64,000 nt of DNA from Desulfovibrio desulfuricans (GCF_024460775.1 NZ_JANFYZ010000006.1:1-64000), one strand, 5' to 3'; counted from the first letter of the stretch, positions 38,279-46,918 are shown. The notes: generated by a model not told the origin, from the sequence alone. Made by a program: numbers and translations.

Positions 38279-38717
38279 CAGAAACGCGTTGTTGCGCCTC
38301 GTTGACGTACAGGTTTGGTAGCTTTCACGCGTGGGGATACGGTCGCCGTATCCCCGCTTTTCGTTGCAGTATGCTGCAACTGGCTCAAGCAACTTACTGG
38401 AAAATTGCGGACGCAGTATGCACTTTCCCAAAAAAGAGGCGGAATTCAAGTTGGTCAAGCGTGAATACCCTACAGGATAAAGCCAGGTTGTTTGAGTATT
38501 GATCTCGCAGTATATTAAAACGGGAGTTGCGGAATGACAAAAAGTCGCATATCACAACAGCCCGGCCTATTCTCATAGCGGTGATATACATTGCTATGGT
38601 GGTGAGATGCTGCTCAAATAGCCGGGACATGCCTTGCGGTGGCATGTGCGCGGAATGTGGCGTCTTATTGCAAATTTTCTTCAACTCACTAAATATTTTA
38701 AGAAAATTAGAGTGTGT
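38279..38717. other. Intergenic region with terminator and symporter leader
   Basis: A 10-bp perfect hairpin at 38333-38355 (GGGGATACGG with CCGTATCCCC) followed by GCTTTTC ends the EamA gene. The rest is AT-richer and should hold the promoter of the symporter gene. Small frames here lack support. Confidence 0.65.
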
Positions 38718-40067
38718 ATGGAAAGTCTTATTGGCGTATTGCAACAGATTCAGGAAATTGTCTGGGGCCCCCCAACCATGATCCTTCTCCTGATTACCGG
38801 GTTTTATTATACTCTCCGGTTGGGATTTCTTCAGTTTATCCATCTCCCCAAAGCCATCCGCTATATTTTTGAAAAAGAGGAAGGCAGTGTGGGCGATGTC
38901 TCCGCATTTGCTTCACTTTGCACGGCTCTGGCAGCAACCATCGGAACAGGCAGTATCGTTGGTGTGGCCACCGCCCTGCGAGTGGGTGGACCCGGTGCAT
39001 TGTTCTGGATGTGGGTTTCAGCCATTCTTGGTATGGCCACAAAATATGCAGAAGGAGTGCTGGCCATCAAATACCGCTCCATAGACGAGAATGGCGAAGT
39101 GGCTGGCGGCCCCATGTACTACATCGAGCAAGGCATGGGCAGTAAATGGAAATGGCTTGCCAAACTATTTGCTTTTTTTGGCGCAGTCACAGCCCTGATG
39201 GGCTGCGGCACATTCCCGCAGGTCAATGCGATCACGGAATCGGTCAGCAATGCCTTTAGTGTGCCGATCCCGCTGGTGGGCGCAGTTGTGACCATTGCCA
39301 CCGCCGCTGTTGTTCTTGGTGGCATCAAGTCCATTTCCAGCGTGGCTGAGTTCGTTGTGCCGCTGATGGCGGCCTTTTACGTTGCCGCTTCGGCCTATGT
39401 GCTGTTCAATCAGTCGGCGGCGCTTCCCGGAGCTTTTGTTCTGGTTGTGAAGTCTGCTTTTGAGCCGACTGCCGTGGCTGGCGGCGCAACCGGCGCTGTC
39501 ATAGTTTCTGTAATGACCGCCATGCGCACCGGCATTGCCCGAGGTGTGTACACCAACGAAGCCGGGCTTGGCAGCGCCCCCATTGTGGTGGCCGCAGCCA
39601 AGTCTGATTCCGGCGTGCGGCAGGGCCTGATTGCCATGACTGGCGTTTTCTTCACGACTATTGTCATCTGTACCATGACGGGGCTGGTTATTATCACCTC
39701 TGGTTTGCTGGAAGGCTCAACGCTTGACGGCGGTATCCTTTCCAACGCCGCATTCAATGCTGGCATGTCTGGCGACATGGGAATGTATGTAGTCTCCATC
39801 GGGCTGGTATTCTTTTCTTTTACAACAATCATTGGCTGGAACTACTACGGCGAACGGTGCGTTGTGTATTTGACGGACGGGGTAAAATACGTAATGAGCT
39901 ACAAAATACTGTATATTTTGTGCGTAGCTGTTGCCCCGTATCTGTCCATCAGGCCTATCTGGTATATGGCCGATATCACTAACGCCTGTATGGCCTTTCC
40001 CAACCTTATTGCACTGTTGGTGCTGAGCCCCATAGTCATAGCGGAAACAAAAAAGTATTTTCAATGA
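38718..40067 (+). CDS. Alanine/glycine:cation symporter (AGCS family)
   Basis: This 449-residue inner-membrane protein starts at 38718. It has about eleven helices and the AGCS signatures ATIGTGSIVGVATALRVGGPGALFWMW and RGVYTNEAGLGSAPIV. It should take up alanine or glycine with Na+ or H+. The gene stands alone between two terminators and converges on ubiA. Confidence 0.94.
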   Translation: MESLIGVLQQIQEIVWGPPTMILLLITGFYYTLRLGFLQFIHLPKAIRYIFEKEEGSVGDVSAFASLCTALAATIGTGSIVGVATALRVGGPGALFWMWVSAILGMATKYAEGVLAIKYRSIDENGEVAGGPMYYIEQGMGSKWKWLAKLFAFFGAVTALMGCGTFPQVNAITESVSNAFSVPIPLVGAVVTIATAAVVLGGIKSISSVAEFVVPLMAAFYVAASAYVLFNQSAALPGAFVLVVKSAFEPTAVAGGATGAVIVSVMTAMRTGIARGVYTNEAGLGSAPIVVAAAKSDSGVRQGLIAMTGVFFTTIVICTMTGLVIITSGLLEGSTLDGGILSNAAFNAGMSGDMGMYVVSIGLVFFSFTTIIGWNYYGERCVVYLTDGVKYVMSYKILYILCVAVAPYLSIRPIWYMADITNACMAFPNLIALLVLSPIVIAETKKYFQ

Positions 40068-40103
40068 GCCAAGGCTGTTCGCAGGGGATCTGAAGGCGTA
40101 AAA

Positions 40104-40124
40104 AAGCCGGAAAATCTCCGGCTT
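40104..40124 (-). terminator. Terminator hairpin downstream of ubiA
   Basis: AAGCCGGA pairs with TCCGGCTT; the minus-strand tail is TTTTT. It lies between convergent genes. Confidence 0.7.
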
Positions 40125-40147
40125 GAACAGGTCTGTATGCATTTTTG

Positions 40148-40198
40148 AGGGCATTCCCGATTGCTGGTACAGACCGGCAACCAGGAATGCCCTTTTTC
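40148..40198 (+). terminator. Terminator between symporter and ubiA
   Basis: AGGGCATTCC (40148-40157) pairs with GGAATGCCCT (40184-40193), with a nested inner stem, followed by TTTTTC. Probably bidirectional. Confidence 0.8.
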
Positions 40199-40221
40199 AG
40201 TTGATTGCAGCAGTGAGCGTT

Positions 40222-41199
40222 TTACAGCAGCACACCCAGTATCAGTGCCGCCCCGCTGATGAGATAGCATTTGCGCACCAGATGTCCGTGAGCGTCCAGC
40301 GGCAGCCAGTCGCCATCCCCGGCAAGGTGGATGCGGCGGCAAGCGGCCAGATAAAAGGGCAGGCCCGTCAGGCACAGTACAACCGGCCAGCCCGCAAGGC
40401 CCGCTGCCCACAGATTGCACAATAGCAGCCACACCAGCGGCCACCACAGGCGAAACAGCAGGAAGGATCCGGCTTTGCCCAGAGTATTGGCAAGGGTATG
40501 CTTGCCCGCCACCAGATCGATTTCGATTTCCGGCAGGCTCTGGTAGTACAGCACCCCCGCCACCATCAGGCCCACGGGCAATGCCAGCGCGAGGCTGCAA
40601 GGCTCAAAATGGCCCAGTAGCAGGGTGGCGCTGGCGCTCACCATGATAAAGCCCATGTTCAGGCACACAAAAACTTCGCCAAGGGCGCGGTGCCCGTAGC
40701 GGATGGGCGGCGCCACGTAAAAAACGGCGGAACCCACCGCGAATACGCTCAATGCCCAAAGCGCGGGCCGCAGGGCCGGGGCCAGCCCCAGAATGAGCAA
40801 TCCACCCACGGCAAGCGTTGCCGGGGTGAGCAGAAGCAGAGCAATGGACAGTTGGCGCGGGCTGATAAGGCCGGACTGGATAACGCGTGAGCCGCCGATG
40901 TTGTCGCCGCCGTCCACGCCGAGAATATGGTCAAAGAGGTCGTTGGCCAGATTGGCAATGGTCAGGCCCATAAAGCAGCCAGCCAGCAGCAGGGCGTAGG
41001 TTGCCCACTGCCCGGGCCGGATGCCACCTTGCAGGCGAAAGGCCAGTGCCAGAGCCAGCGTAACCGGAATGGCCGCCGTAATGAAAAAAGGCGGGCGGCA
41101 GGCCTGCCACCACGCCCTTGCCTGTTGGCGGAAAGTAAGCTTTGGCGCGAGGGCAGGGCGGGGAACCCATGCCTCGCGCAAAAGATCGCCGCAGCGCAT
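40222..41199 (-). CDS. UbiA-family prenyltransferase
   Basis: The 325-residue membrane protein starts at 41199 (AAGGAGG upstream). The first Asp-rich motif NLANDLFDHILGVD and the second region with PEIEIDLVAGKHTLANTLG match UbiA prenyltransferases, with about eight or nine helices. Members make menaquinone, heme O and polyprenyl-phosphoribose. It is last in the rfbF-rfbG-epimerase operon with a one-base gap, which suggests a role related to sugar or lipid-linked intermediates rather than quinones, though menaquinone synthesis cannot be excluded. Confidence 0.85.
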   Translation of the reverse strand: MRCGDLLREAWVPRPALAPKLTFRQQARAWWQACRPPFFITAAIPVTLALALAFRLQGGIRPGQWATYALLLAGCFMGLTIANLANDLFDHILGVDGGDNIGGSRVIQSGLISPRQLSIALLLLTPATLAVGGLLILGLAPALRPALWALSVFAVGSAVFYVAPPIRYGHRALGEVFVCLNMGFIMVSASATLLLGHFEPCSLALALPVGLMVAGVLYYQSLPEIEIDLVAGKHTLANTLGKAGSFLLFRLWWPLVWLLLCNLWAAGLAGWPVVLCLTGLPFYLAACRRIHLAGDGDWLPLDAHGHLVRKCYLISGAALILGVLL

Positions 41200-41200
41200 G

Positions 41201-41698
41201 TTATACGCCTCCTTCACTCCACGTGTAGGGGATGGAAGGGTCATCGGCGGGCAGTCGCTGCCCCTCGGTGGGATCGTGGGGGATGTCGGCGCAGTTGCAG
41301 ATGAGCGCCGGGGCGTCACCCATAGCTGTAAAGCCGTACCACACGTTCACGGGGATGCGCAGCAGGCCGTAGTGTTCCGGTCTGCCCAGAGCCAGTTCGC
41401 ACAAAACGCCGCGCGTTTCTGAGTCTGGCCTGTCGTCATACATCACGATTTTCAGCAGGCCGGAAGGCACGGCAAAGTGTTGGGTCTGGCGGGTGTGGCG
41501 CTTCCAGGCCTTGACGTGGCCGGGCAGCACCTCTGAAAAATAGATCTCGCCAAAGCCCTTGCTGAAGTCTGGCAACAGGGGCGAACCGGGGCGCAGCATG
41601 TGCAGCACCGGCCCGCCTTCTGTCGGAATGACCTTCAGGGGGTGCAGCAGTGCGCCTGCAATGCCAACATCCTGCGCAGTCATTTCCTCTGTATTCAT
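41201..41698 (-). CDS. RmlC-like cupin sugar 3,5-epimerase
   Basis: This 165-residue protein starts at 41698, overlapping the rfbG stop as TAATG. The core (GEIYFSEVLPGHVKAWKRHT, HFAVPSGLLKIVMYDDRP) resembles dTDP-4-dehydrorhamnose 3,5-epimerase and related cupins. In this operon the likely substrate is the CDP-4-keto-6-deoxyglucose made by RfbG. The His in WKRHT would be the catalytic base. The exact stereochemistry cannot be told. Confidence 0.8.
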   Translation of the reverse strand: MNTEEMTAQDVGIAGALLHPLKVIPTEGGPVLHMLRPGSPLLPDFSKGFGEIYFSEVLPGHVKAWKRHTRQTQHFAVPSGLLKIVMYDDRPDSETRGVLCELALGRPEHYGLLRIPVNVWYGFTAMGDAPALICNCADIPHDPTEGQRLPADDPSIPYTWSEGGV

Positions 41699-42813
41699 TA
41701 CTTTACCCACACCTGATTGCGTTGTTCGGCGGCGTTGACGTAGGCCGCGATCTGCCCAAGGGTGAAGTCGAGCATGTTCTGGGGCTGCTTGCCGTTCTGG
41801 CCCTGATAGAAGCAGTGGTACCATTCGGCAGTGTAGCGGATGGTTTCCTCAAAGGTGAGGGTGGCCTTCCAGCCCAGATGCGCCAGTGCTTTATCGCAGC
41901 AGAGCTTGAGCAGGGTGCATTCCTTCATGCCAGCCTGACCGTTCTTGTCCATTTCGCTGGTAAAGCCGGGCCAGTGCAGGGCAAGAGCGTCCACCACTTC
42001 GGCCACGGTATTGTTGACGTCTGCCGCAGGGCCGAAGTTGTAGGCCTGCCCGCGCAGGTTGAAAGGCTCGTTGAGGCCCAGCAGCAGGCGCGCGCCAAGC
42101 CACAGATAGCCGGAAAGAGGCTCCAGCACGAGCTGCCAGGGGCGCGTGGCCCATGGGCTGCGGATCTGCACCGGCTGCCCGGCGGCCCATGCGCGGGCGC
42201 AGTCGGGCACAATACGATCCTGTGCCCAGTCGCCGCCGCCGATCACATTGCCGGCGCGCACTGTGGCGCAGGCTGGGCCATCCTTGAAAAAGCTTTCAAA
42301 ATAGGAGTGGGCGATGATCTCCGCGCAGCCCTTGGAGGCGGAGTAGGGGTCGTGCCCGCCGAGGTGGTCGGTTTCGCGATAACCCCAGACCCATTCATCG
42401 TTGCGGTAGCATTTATCGGAAGTAATCATGATGACGGCCTGCACATCGGGGCAGGCGCGCACAGCCTCAAGCACGTTGAGGGTGCCCATCATGTTGGCTT
42501 CAAAGGTCAGGGCCGGGTCGTCGTACGACTTGCGCACCAGCGCCTGCGCCGCAAGGTGGAAGACCACATCGGGGCGGAACTGGCGCATGGCCTTGATCAT
42601 GCTTTCGCGGTCGCGGATGTCGCCGCGCACGTCAGCCTCGAGGTGCGCGCAAAGATCCATGGCGGCGTAGTGCGAGGGCGTGGTGGGCACGCAGTCGGAA
42701 AAACCGCCGACCACTGCGCCCATCTGGGTCAGCCATGCCGCAAGCCATGAGCCTTTGAATCCCGTGTGTCCGGTTACAAAGACCCGGCGTCCTTTATATG
42801 CGTTGGCAAACAT
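41698..42813 (-). CDS. rfbG: CDP-glucose 4,6-dehydratase
   Basis: The 371-residue protein starts at 42813 (GAGGA upstream); the long in-frame extension above it is not coding. It is an SDR enzyme with the NAD-binding loop GHTGFKGSWLA at the N-terminus, YSASKGCAEII with the catalytic Tyr and Lys, and SDKCYRNDEWVWGYRE, which is diagnostic for RfbG. It converts CDP-glucose to CDP-4-keto-6-deoxyglucose using tightly bound NAD. RfbF upstream supplies the substrate. Confidence 0.95.
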   Translation of the reverse strand: MFANAYKGRRVFVTGHTGFKGSWLAAWLTQMGAVVGGFSDCVPTTPSHYAAMDLCAHLEADVRGDIRDRESMIKAMRQFRPDVVFHLAAQALVRKSYDDPALTFEANMMGTLNVLEAVRACPDVQAVIMITSDKCYRNDEWVWGYRETDHLGGHDPYSASKGCAEIIAHSYFESFFKDGPACATVRAGNVIGGGDWAQDRIVPDCARAWAAGQPVQIRSPWATRPWQLVLEPLSGYLWLGARLLLGLNEPFNLRGQAYNFGPAADVNNTVAEVVDALALHWPGFTSEMDKNGQAGMKECTLLKLCCDKALAHLGWKATLTFEETIRYTAEWYHCFYQGQNGKQPQNMLDFTLGQIAAYVNAAEQRNQVWVK

Positions 42814-42880
42814 GTTGGTTCCTCGTTGGGTTTTCGCGCGTTGGCTGACGCGGAAAGGGGATGTGCAGCCTGTGAAGCAG

Positions 42881-42911
42881 GCTTCGGCTACGGGTAGGCC
42901 GCAGCCGAAGC
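42881..42911. promoter_or_regulatory. Intercistronic hairpin between rfbF and rfbG
   Basis: GCTTCGGCT (42881-42889) pairs perfectly with AGCCGAAGC (42903-42911) in the 124-base gap. With no T tract it is more likely an mRNA-stability or attenuating structure than a terminator. Confidence 0.45.
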
Positions 42912-42937
42912 TGTAAGTACGTGTTGCGGAGAGCCGT

Positions 42938-43702
42938 TTAGACCCAGAAGGCCTTGCCCGCGTCCCACATCTCGTTGAGCTTGATGGAGTCGCGCAGCGT
43001 GTCCATGCACTGCCACTGGCCGGGGTGCGGATACATGGAAAGCTGCCCCTCCGCCGCCAGCCGCTGCAAGGGTTCTTTTTCCAGATCGCAGGCTTCATCC
43101 TCGGTGAGGTAGTCAAGAAATTCGCGCTTGAATACGAAAAATCCGCAGTTGATAAATTCGTCCAGCACGGGTTTTTCTTCCCACGAAAGGATCTTGCCGT
43201 CGGCATCGGTGCGCACCGTGCCAAAGCGCGAGGGCATGCGCACACCCGTAAAGGTGCCGATGCTGCCCGACTGCTTGTGAAATTCGATGAGCTTGTTCAG
43301 GTCGATATCGGCAACGCCGTCGCCGTAAGTAACCATAAAGCGGTCGGTGTCAATGTGCTTGGCAACGCGCTTGAGGCGGCCACCCTTTTGCGTTTCCTGC
43401 CCGGTGTCGCACAGGGTCACGCGCCAGTCCTCAATGGGATTGGGGTAGGTGGTAATGTTGCCGCTCTTGAGGTCAACCGTAAAATCCGTATTGCGGATGT
43501 TGTAGTCGTGGAAATACTGCTTGATGACCTCGCCCTTGTAACCAAGGGGCAGGATAAAATCCTTGAAGCCAAAGCGCGCATAGATGGACATGATGTGCCA
43601 GAGCACGGGCCGTCCGCCGATCTCGACCATGGGCTTGGGTTTGACCGAGGTTTCTTCGCGCAGACGAGTACCCTTGCCGCCGCACATGATGATGACTTTC
43701 AT
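42938..43702 (-). CDS. rfbF: Glucose-1-phosphate cytidylyltransferase
   Basis: The 254-residue protein starts at 43702 (GCAGGAGG seven bases upstream). The nucleotidyltransferase signature MCGGKGTRLREETSVKPKPM opens the protein; YGDGVADIDL holds the catalytic metal-binding Asp, and WEEKPV and QWQCMDTLRD are typical of RfbF. It makes CDP-glucose from CTP and glucose-1-phosphate, the first step of CDP-6-deoxyhexose synthesis. First gene of the leftward operon. Confidence 0.95.
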   Translation of the reverse strand: MKVIIMCGGKGTRLREETSVKPKPMVEIGGRPVLWHIMSIYARFGFKDFILPLGYKGEVIKQYFHDYNIRNTDFTVDLKSGNITTYPNPIEDWRVTLCDTGQETQKGGRLKRVAKHIDTDRFMVTYGDGVADIDLNKLIEFHKQSGSIGTFTGVRMPSRFGTVRTDADGKILSWEEKPVLDEFINCGFFVFKREFLDYLTEDEACDLEKEPLQRLAAEGQLSMYPHPGQWQCMDTLRDSIKLNEMWDAGKAFWV

Positions 43703-43900
43703 TCTAAGCCTCCTGCCGCCGCGTTTCATGGCTTGTTCCGTTCGCGGCGTGTGGCCCATGTGTAGCAGAAGGGCGAGAGGAAAAAAAGCCCCGCAAGCGG
43801 GCTTGGGCCGCCGGGATGCACTTTGCATTTGCGCCTGCACGGCGTAGAATAAGCAAAGCGCATTCAAACCCAAACTTTTTTGTGCGCAAGAGAGGTAGTT

Positions 43901-44575
43901 ATGAAGTTGTTTCGCCGTGGTTTGCTGTTGCCGCTGGTATTGCTATTGGGCGCGCTGGTTGCGGCCTGCGTTACTTCCGGCCCTCAGAAGGCGCTGAACG
44001 ACGTGGCCGACGCCCTGAACAAAAATGACGGCGCGGCCTTTCTGGCGCAAATTGACATGAAGCCTTTTGCAACCAACCAGATAAAAAATATGACGCGCGA
44101 AGATCAGGCGCTCAACGCCCTGGATTCCATGGGGCGCTTGCTCGGGCTGGGCGGTATGGAAGACCTTTTGGGCAGCGTTGTGGATATGCAGGCGCGCCTG
44201 CAGAAGCAGTATATGCGCGGTGTGAGCACGGGCGAGCTGGTGGCACAGTGCGGCAAGGCTGACACCCCTGACTGCCCGTGGGTGCCTGAGAGCCTGAAGG
44301 CCGCCAAGATTACCGAGCTTGGGGCCGACGCGGCGGTGGCGCAGGTGACTACGCCTGCCCGCATGACCAGTTGGCTTGCCCTGCGCAAGGTGGGCGAGAA
44401 GTGGTTGGTGGTTGGGCAGGCCGTGATGGAAAGCACTGCCAGGGAATATGCTTTGCAGAAGGCCCCGGCGGCTCCTGAAAAGCCTGCGCCGATTGCACCC
44501 ACGCCCAAGGAAGCGCCGGAGAAAACCCCTGTGCCGGGAAATCGCGCTGACAAGGATGGCGTGACGAAGATTTAG
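43901..44575 (+). CDS. Lipoprotein of unknown function
   Basis: The 224-residue protein starts at 43901 (AGAGGT upstream). The signal ends in the lipobox LVAAC (Cys near residue 24). The mature part looks like DUF4878/NTF2-like proteins (KALNDVADALNKNDGAAFLAQID, LRKVGEKWLVVGQ) and ends in a Pro/Lys-rich tail. It is likely tethered to the inner leaflet of the outer membrane or to the inner membrane. Last host gene before the prophage. Confidence 0.82.
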   Translation: MKLFRRGLLLPLVLLLGALVAACVTSGPQKALNDVADALNKNDGAAFLAQIDMKPFATNQIKNMTREDQALNALDSMGRLLGLGGMEDLLGSVVDMQARLQKQYMRGVSTGELVAQCGKADTPDCPWVPESLKAAKITELGADAAVAQVTTPARMTSWLALRKVGEKWLVVGQAVMESTAREYALQKAPAAPEKPAPIAPTPKEAPEKTPVPGNRADKDGVTKI

Positions 44576-44637
44576 GGTAAATTTGTGAGCGCATAGGGCG
44601 AAGTAGGAAAGGATTGGTGGCGGGGTGAGCCTGTCGT

Positions 44638-44772
44638 GCGCATTTCGCAAACCCGACTTTTTTGGCCTGACAGCGTTAAAATCCTGTTTTTGATGCTCAC
44701 GTACTTGAGTACGCTGCGCTCAAAAACAGGATTTTTCCTTGTCAGTCCAGAAAAATGCGTATTTTGCAAATT
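44638..44772. repeat. Long palindromic element flanked by short direct repeats
   Basis: Arms 44660-44707 and 44710-44757 form an imperfect 48-bp inverted repeat sharing AAAATCCTGTTTTTGA and closing on GTACT-TG-AGTAC. Outside it, TGCGCATTTCGCAAA (44639-44653) and TGCGTATTTTGCAAA (44758-44772) match at 13 of 15 positions in direct orientation. The form is that of a REP/MITE-like unit. It could also terminate the lipoprotein transcript. Confidence 0.75.
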
Positions 44773-45210
44773 CGTCCAACACCAGCCATCGCCTCCGCAT
44801 CCGCTCCGGCGAGTTTAAGGAAGGCGACCCCACGACCATCTCCTGATGGAGGGGTGAAATTCCTTTTTACCCGTAGTCGTTCAATCTTCGACGGGGACTG
44901 AGATTGCTGGCTGAAGCGGAATACCATTCAAAGCGGAAGCGCCTTCTGGCATAAACGCGGCGCGGAGGGAGATCACCTGAGCGAGAGCAGCGAGCGAGGG
45001 AAGCTCCCGCAGCTAGGCCGCGTTGCCCTCGCCACGCTAAGGAAGTTGAAAGCCCTCTTAGGGGGTGCTTCGGGGGGGATGCAAGGGGGGCCGCGAAGGG
45101 GGCGTAGCCCCATAACCGGCCCCACCTTGCTGATGCGCGGCGCGAAAATTGCCCCACTAGGAGCGTAATAACTTAGTGTTGATCGCATTGCACATTGTGC
45201 AATGAATTTG
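44773..45210. other. Unassigned region at the host/prophage boundary
   Basis: About 440 bp with no recognised gene. The open frames here are GC-driven and lack ribosome sites. The segment is rich in G runs and short self-complementary pieces (for example around 44,980-45,030), so a structured RNA is possible but not shown. The Mu-type right end of the prophage should lie here or just to the right; the target duplication cannot be confirmed without the other end. Confidence 0.4.
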
Positions 45211-45238
45211 CAAGGCGGGGTTTTGGCCCCGCCTTTTG
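45211..45238. terminator. GC-rich hairpin after the methyltransferase remnant
   Basis: AAGGCGGGG pairs with CCCCGCCTT around TTTTGG, followed by TTTGCG on the plus strand. Probably bidirectional. Confidence 0.65.
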
Positions 45239-45240
45239 CG

Positions 45241-45432
45241 TTAGTTGGTCTGGCTGGTCTGGGCGATGCGGTCGCGACTGATGGCAAAATACTCTCCCGA
45301 CAACTCGATACCGATGTAGCCACGCCCAGACTCTCGGCAGGCAACACCTGTGGAGCCACCACCCATGAACGGGTCGAGTACTCCGCATGAAGGGGCCGAA
45401 TCTTCATGTGGGGCCGTGGTGCGGCTTGACAT
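45241..45432 (-). pseudogene. Remnant of a DNA adenine/cytosine-N4 methyltransferase (C-terminus)
   Basis: The 63-residue frame contains VLDPFMGGGSTGVACRESGR and GYIGIELSGEYFAISRDRI, the AdoMet-binding motif I region that ends beta-class N6/N4 methyltransferases. The catalytic DPPY part and everything N-terminal are missing. It lies at the distal end of the Mu-like late region, the place of DNA-modification genes (such as mom) in Mu. It is probably non-functional. Confidence 0.75.
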
Positions 45433-45512
45433 GCGCCGCGCCGGTGGGGGCGTTCGCGCGCCCCCGCCACTGCAAAATCTTTACTCCTCTATACGATTGT
45501 CAAAGAACTTGG

Positions 45513-46313
45513 TCATATGGTTGCGAGATCAAAGCACCCTGTCAGCCCCTGGCCGAGGTACGGCGTCATGTCCGGGCATACGGTCTCGATTTGAGCAACG
45601 ATCTTTCGGGCGGCGGCCCTATCTATATAGTAGTTGCAGCCGTCAATCTTGATCCAAGGTCGGTTGCGGTAACAGCGCGTGCCCAGCACTAGCCCTCCTG
45701 TATCCGCAGTCAGTCCACGGCACGGGCCGGGCAGATAGGTGCGCGGGCGCAGCAGCGCTGCCAGCCCGTTGTCGTTGACGGTTTGGCCGATGTGGTTGCC
45801 CATATCCGTTATGGCCGTCATTACGTCCAGTTCCCACGGCCAAAGGTGGCTCTGGGTAAACAGACAATCCTCGGCGATAATCCTAGCACCCCTGTGTGCC
45901 CATCCGCCAAAGGCGCGTACATCAAATGTCCGCCCCCAATCATGTATCCAGCATCGGCGCATTATGACAGTTGTGCCGTCCTGGGCTTCCGGGCAGCGGC
46001 GGCCTGCACCGAGGATAACGCAGTCCTCCAGCAGCCAGCGCGCGGAGAGCGTGTCATTGCCGGGGTGGTCACCGTTGCCAGCGAGGATAGCCTTGATACC
46101 ACCCAGGATCACAACTCCAGACAACCGGACATCGGCACCGTCAACACCGCTTAAGACCTCATCCTGATCAGCTTTGGGGCAGACCCGGAAATCGTACACA
46201 CGCTGGCGCACCACTGTAGGCTGGTTGTTGGAGCCGTACACGGTCAGCCCGTCACCTTTGGGATTATCCGGGCCGTTACAGACGCCGCCAATGATCTGGT
46301 TAATAATGCTCAT
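45513..46313 (-). CDS. Pectate-lyase-like beta-helix phage protein (putative tailspike/depolymerase)
   Basis: The 266-residue protein shows repeating short strands with stacked hydrophobics (WLLEDCVILGAGRRC, TTVIMRRCWIHDWG, ARIIAEDCLFTQSHLW), as in right-handed parallel beta-helix pectate lyases. The N-terminus (MSIINQIIGGVCNGPDNPKGDGLTV) is not a signal peptide. It follows the fibre-assembly-like gene by 5 bases, so it probably sits on the virion and may cleave or bind a surface polysaccharide. Catalytic residues cannot be assigned from sequence alone. Confidence 0.65.
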   Translation of the reverse strand: MSIINQIIGGVCNGPDNPKGDGLTVYGSNNQPTVVRQRVYDFRVCPKADQDEVLSGVDGADVRLSGVVILGGIKAILAGNGDHPGNDTLSARWLLEDCVILGAGRRCPEAQDGTTVIMRRCWIHDWGRTFDVRAFGGWAHRGARIIAEDCLFTQSHLWPWELDVMTAITDMGNHIGQTVNDNGLAALLRPRTYLPGPCRGLTADTGGLVLGTRCYRNRPWIKIDGCNYYIDRAAARKIVAQIETVCPDMTPYLGQGLTGCFDLATI

Positions 46314-46318
46314 GGCGG

Positions 46319-46918
46319 CTATACAGCGTAGCTGACGACAAGGTCTTGCACGGCGACCACGGTGGTTGCGGCGGCCACGGCGGCCAGTAACTCGTCGCGG
46401 TGTGTCGCATGGGTCTGCATGACATATGCAAGGCCCTCCGCATCCTCTGCCGCAAAAGCGGCTGCGCTGATGGTGACATCCTGCGCCGTTGGTGACGCCG
46501 TGGGCATGGTCAGGGACGCGGCCACGGCGGCGTCATAGCCAGCCGCTATCTCTGCCGTCTTTGTCACCTTGGCCTCCGCCAATAGCTCGGCGTCTGTTTT
46601 TGCCGGGCGCTCGGTCAGCGCGCCACCCGGCAAGGGGCCAGGTGTGTGCATGCGGCGCGCCGGGCTAAGGTGCGTATCGCCCGGCAGCCAGTACTCGGTG
46701 CCGGGTTGCACGTCCTCTGCTGCAAAGTGCGGTTCCGCGCGCTGGCGGTGATCCTCAACCAGCACCCAACCTTTGTTGTCCACATACTGCGGCCACTGGT
46801 TTTTCCATGGGCGGGGCGGCAGAGCATTGGGCGTGGAGTTGTACGGCGGGCAGCCGTAGTCCTCATCAGAGTTGATATAATATTGGTCAGGGCGCGTATA
46901 TCTATGGGCAATTGCCAT
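46319..46918 (-). CDS. Phage tail-fibre assembly-like protein (DUF4376-type C-terminus)
   Basis: The 199-residue protein starts at 46918 with AAGGAG eight bases upstream. The C-terminal half (AEIAAGYDAAVAASLTMP, AEDAEGLAYVMQTHATHRDEL) resembles DUF4376 phage proteins, and the N-terminal half looks like a fibre-associated domain. By position it corresponds to Mu gpU, the fibre assembly factor. Confidence 0.7.
   Translation of the reverse strand: MAIAHRYTRPDQYYINSDEDYGCPPYNSTPNALPPRPWKNQWPQYVDNKGWVLVEDHRQRAEPHFAAEDVQPGTEYWLPGDTHLSPARRMHTPGPLPGGALTERPAKTDAELLAEAKVTKTAEIAAGYDAAVAASLTMPTASPTAQDVTISAAAFAAEDAEGLAYVMQTHATHRDELLAAVAAATTVVAVQDLVVSYAV

Noticed and set aside
42814..43245. N-terminal extension of the rfbG frame
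   Set aside because: It overlaps rfbF on the same strand and lacks SDR features; GAGGA and the conserved N-terminus place the start at 42813.
44867..45157. 96-codon minus-strand frame at the prophage edge
   Set aside because: Arg/Ser-rich composition typical of spurious GC-rich frames; no ribosome site or family.
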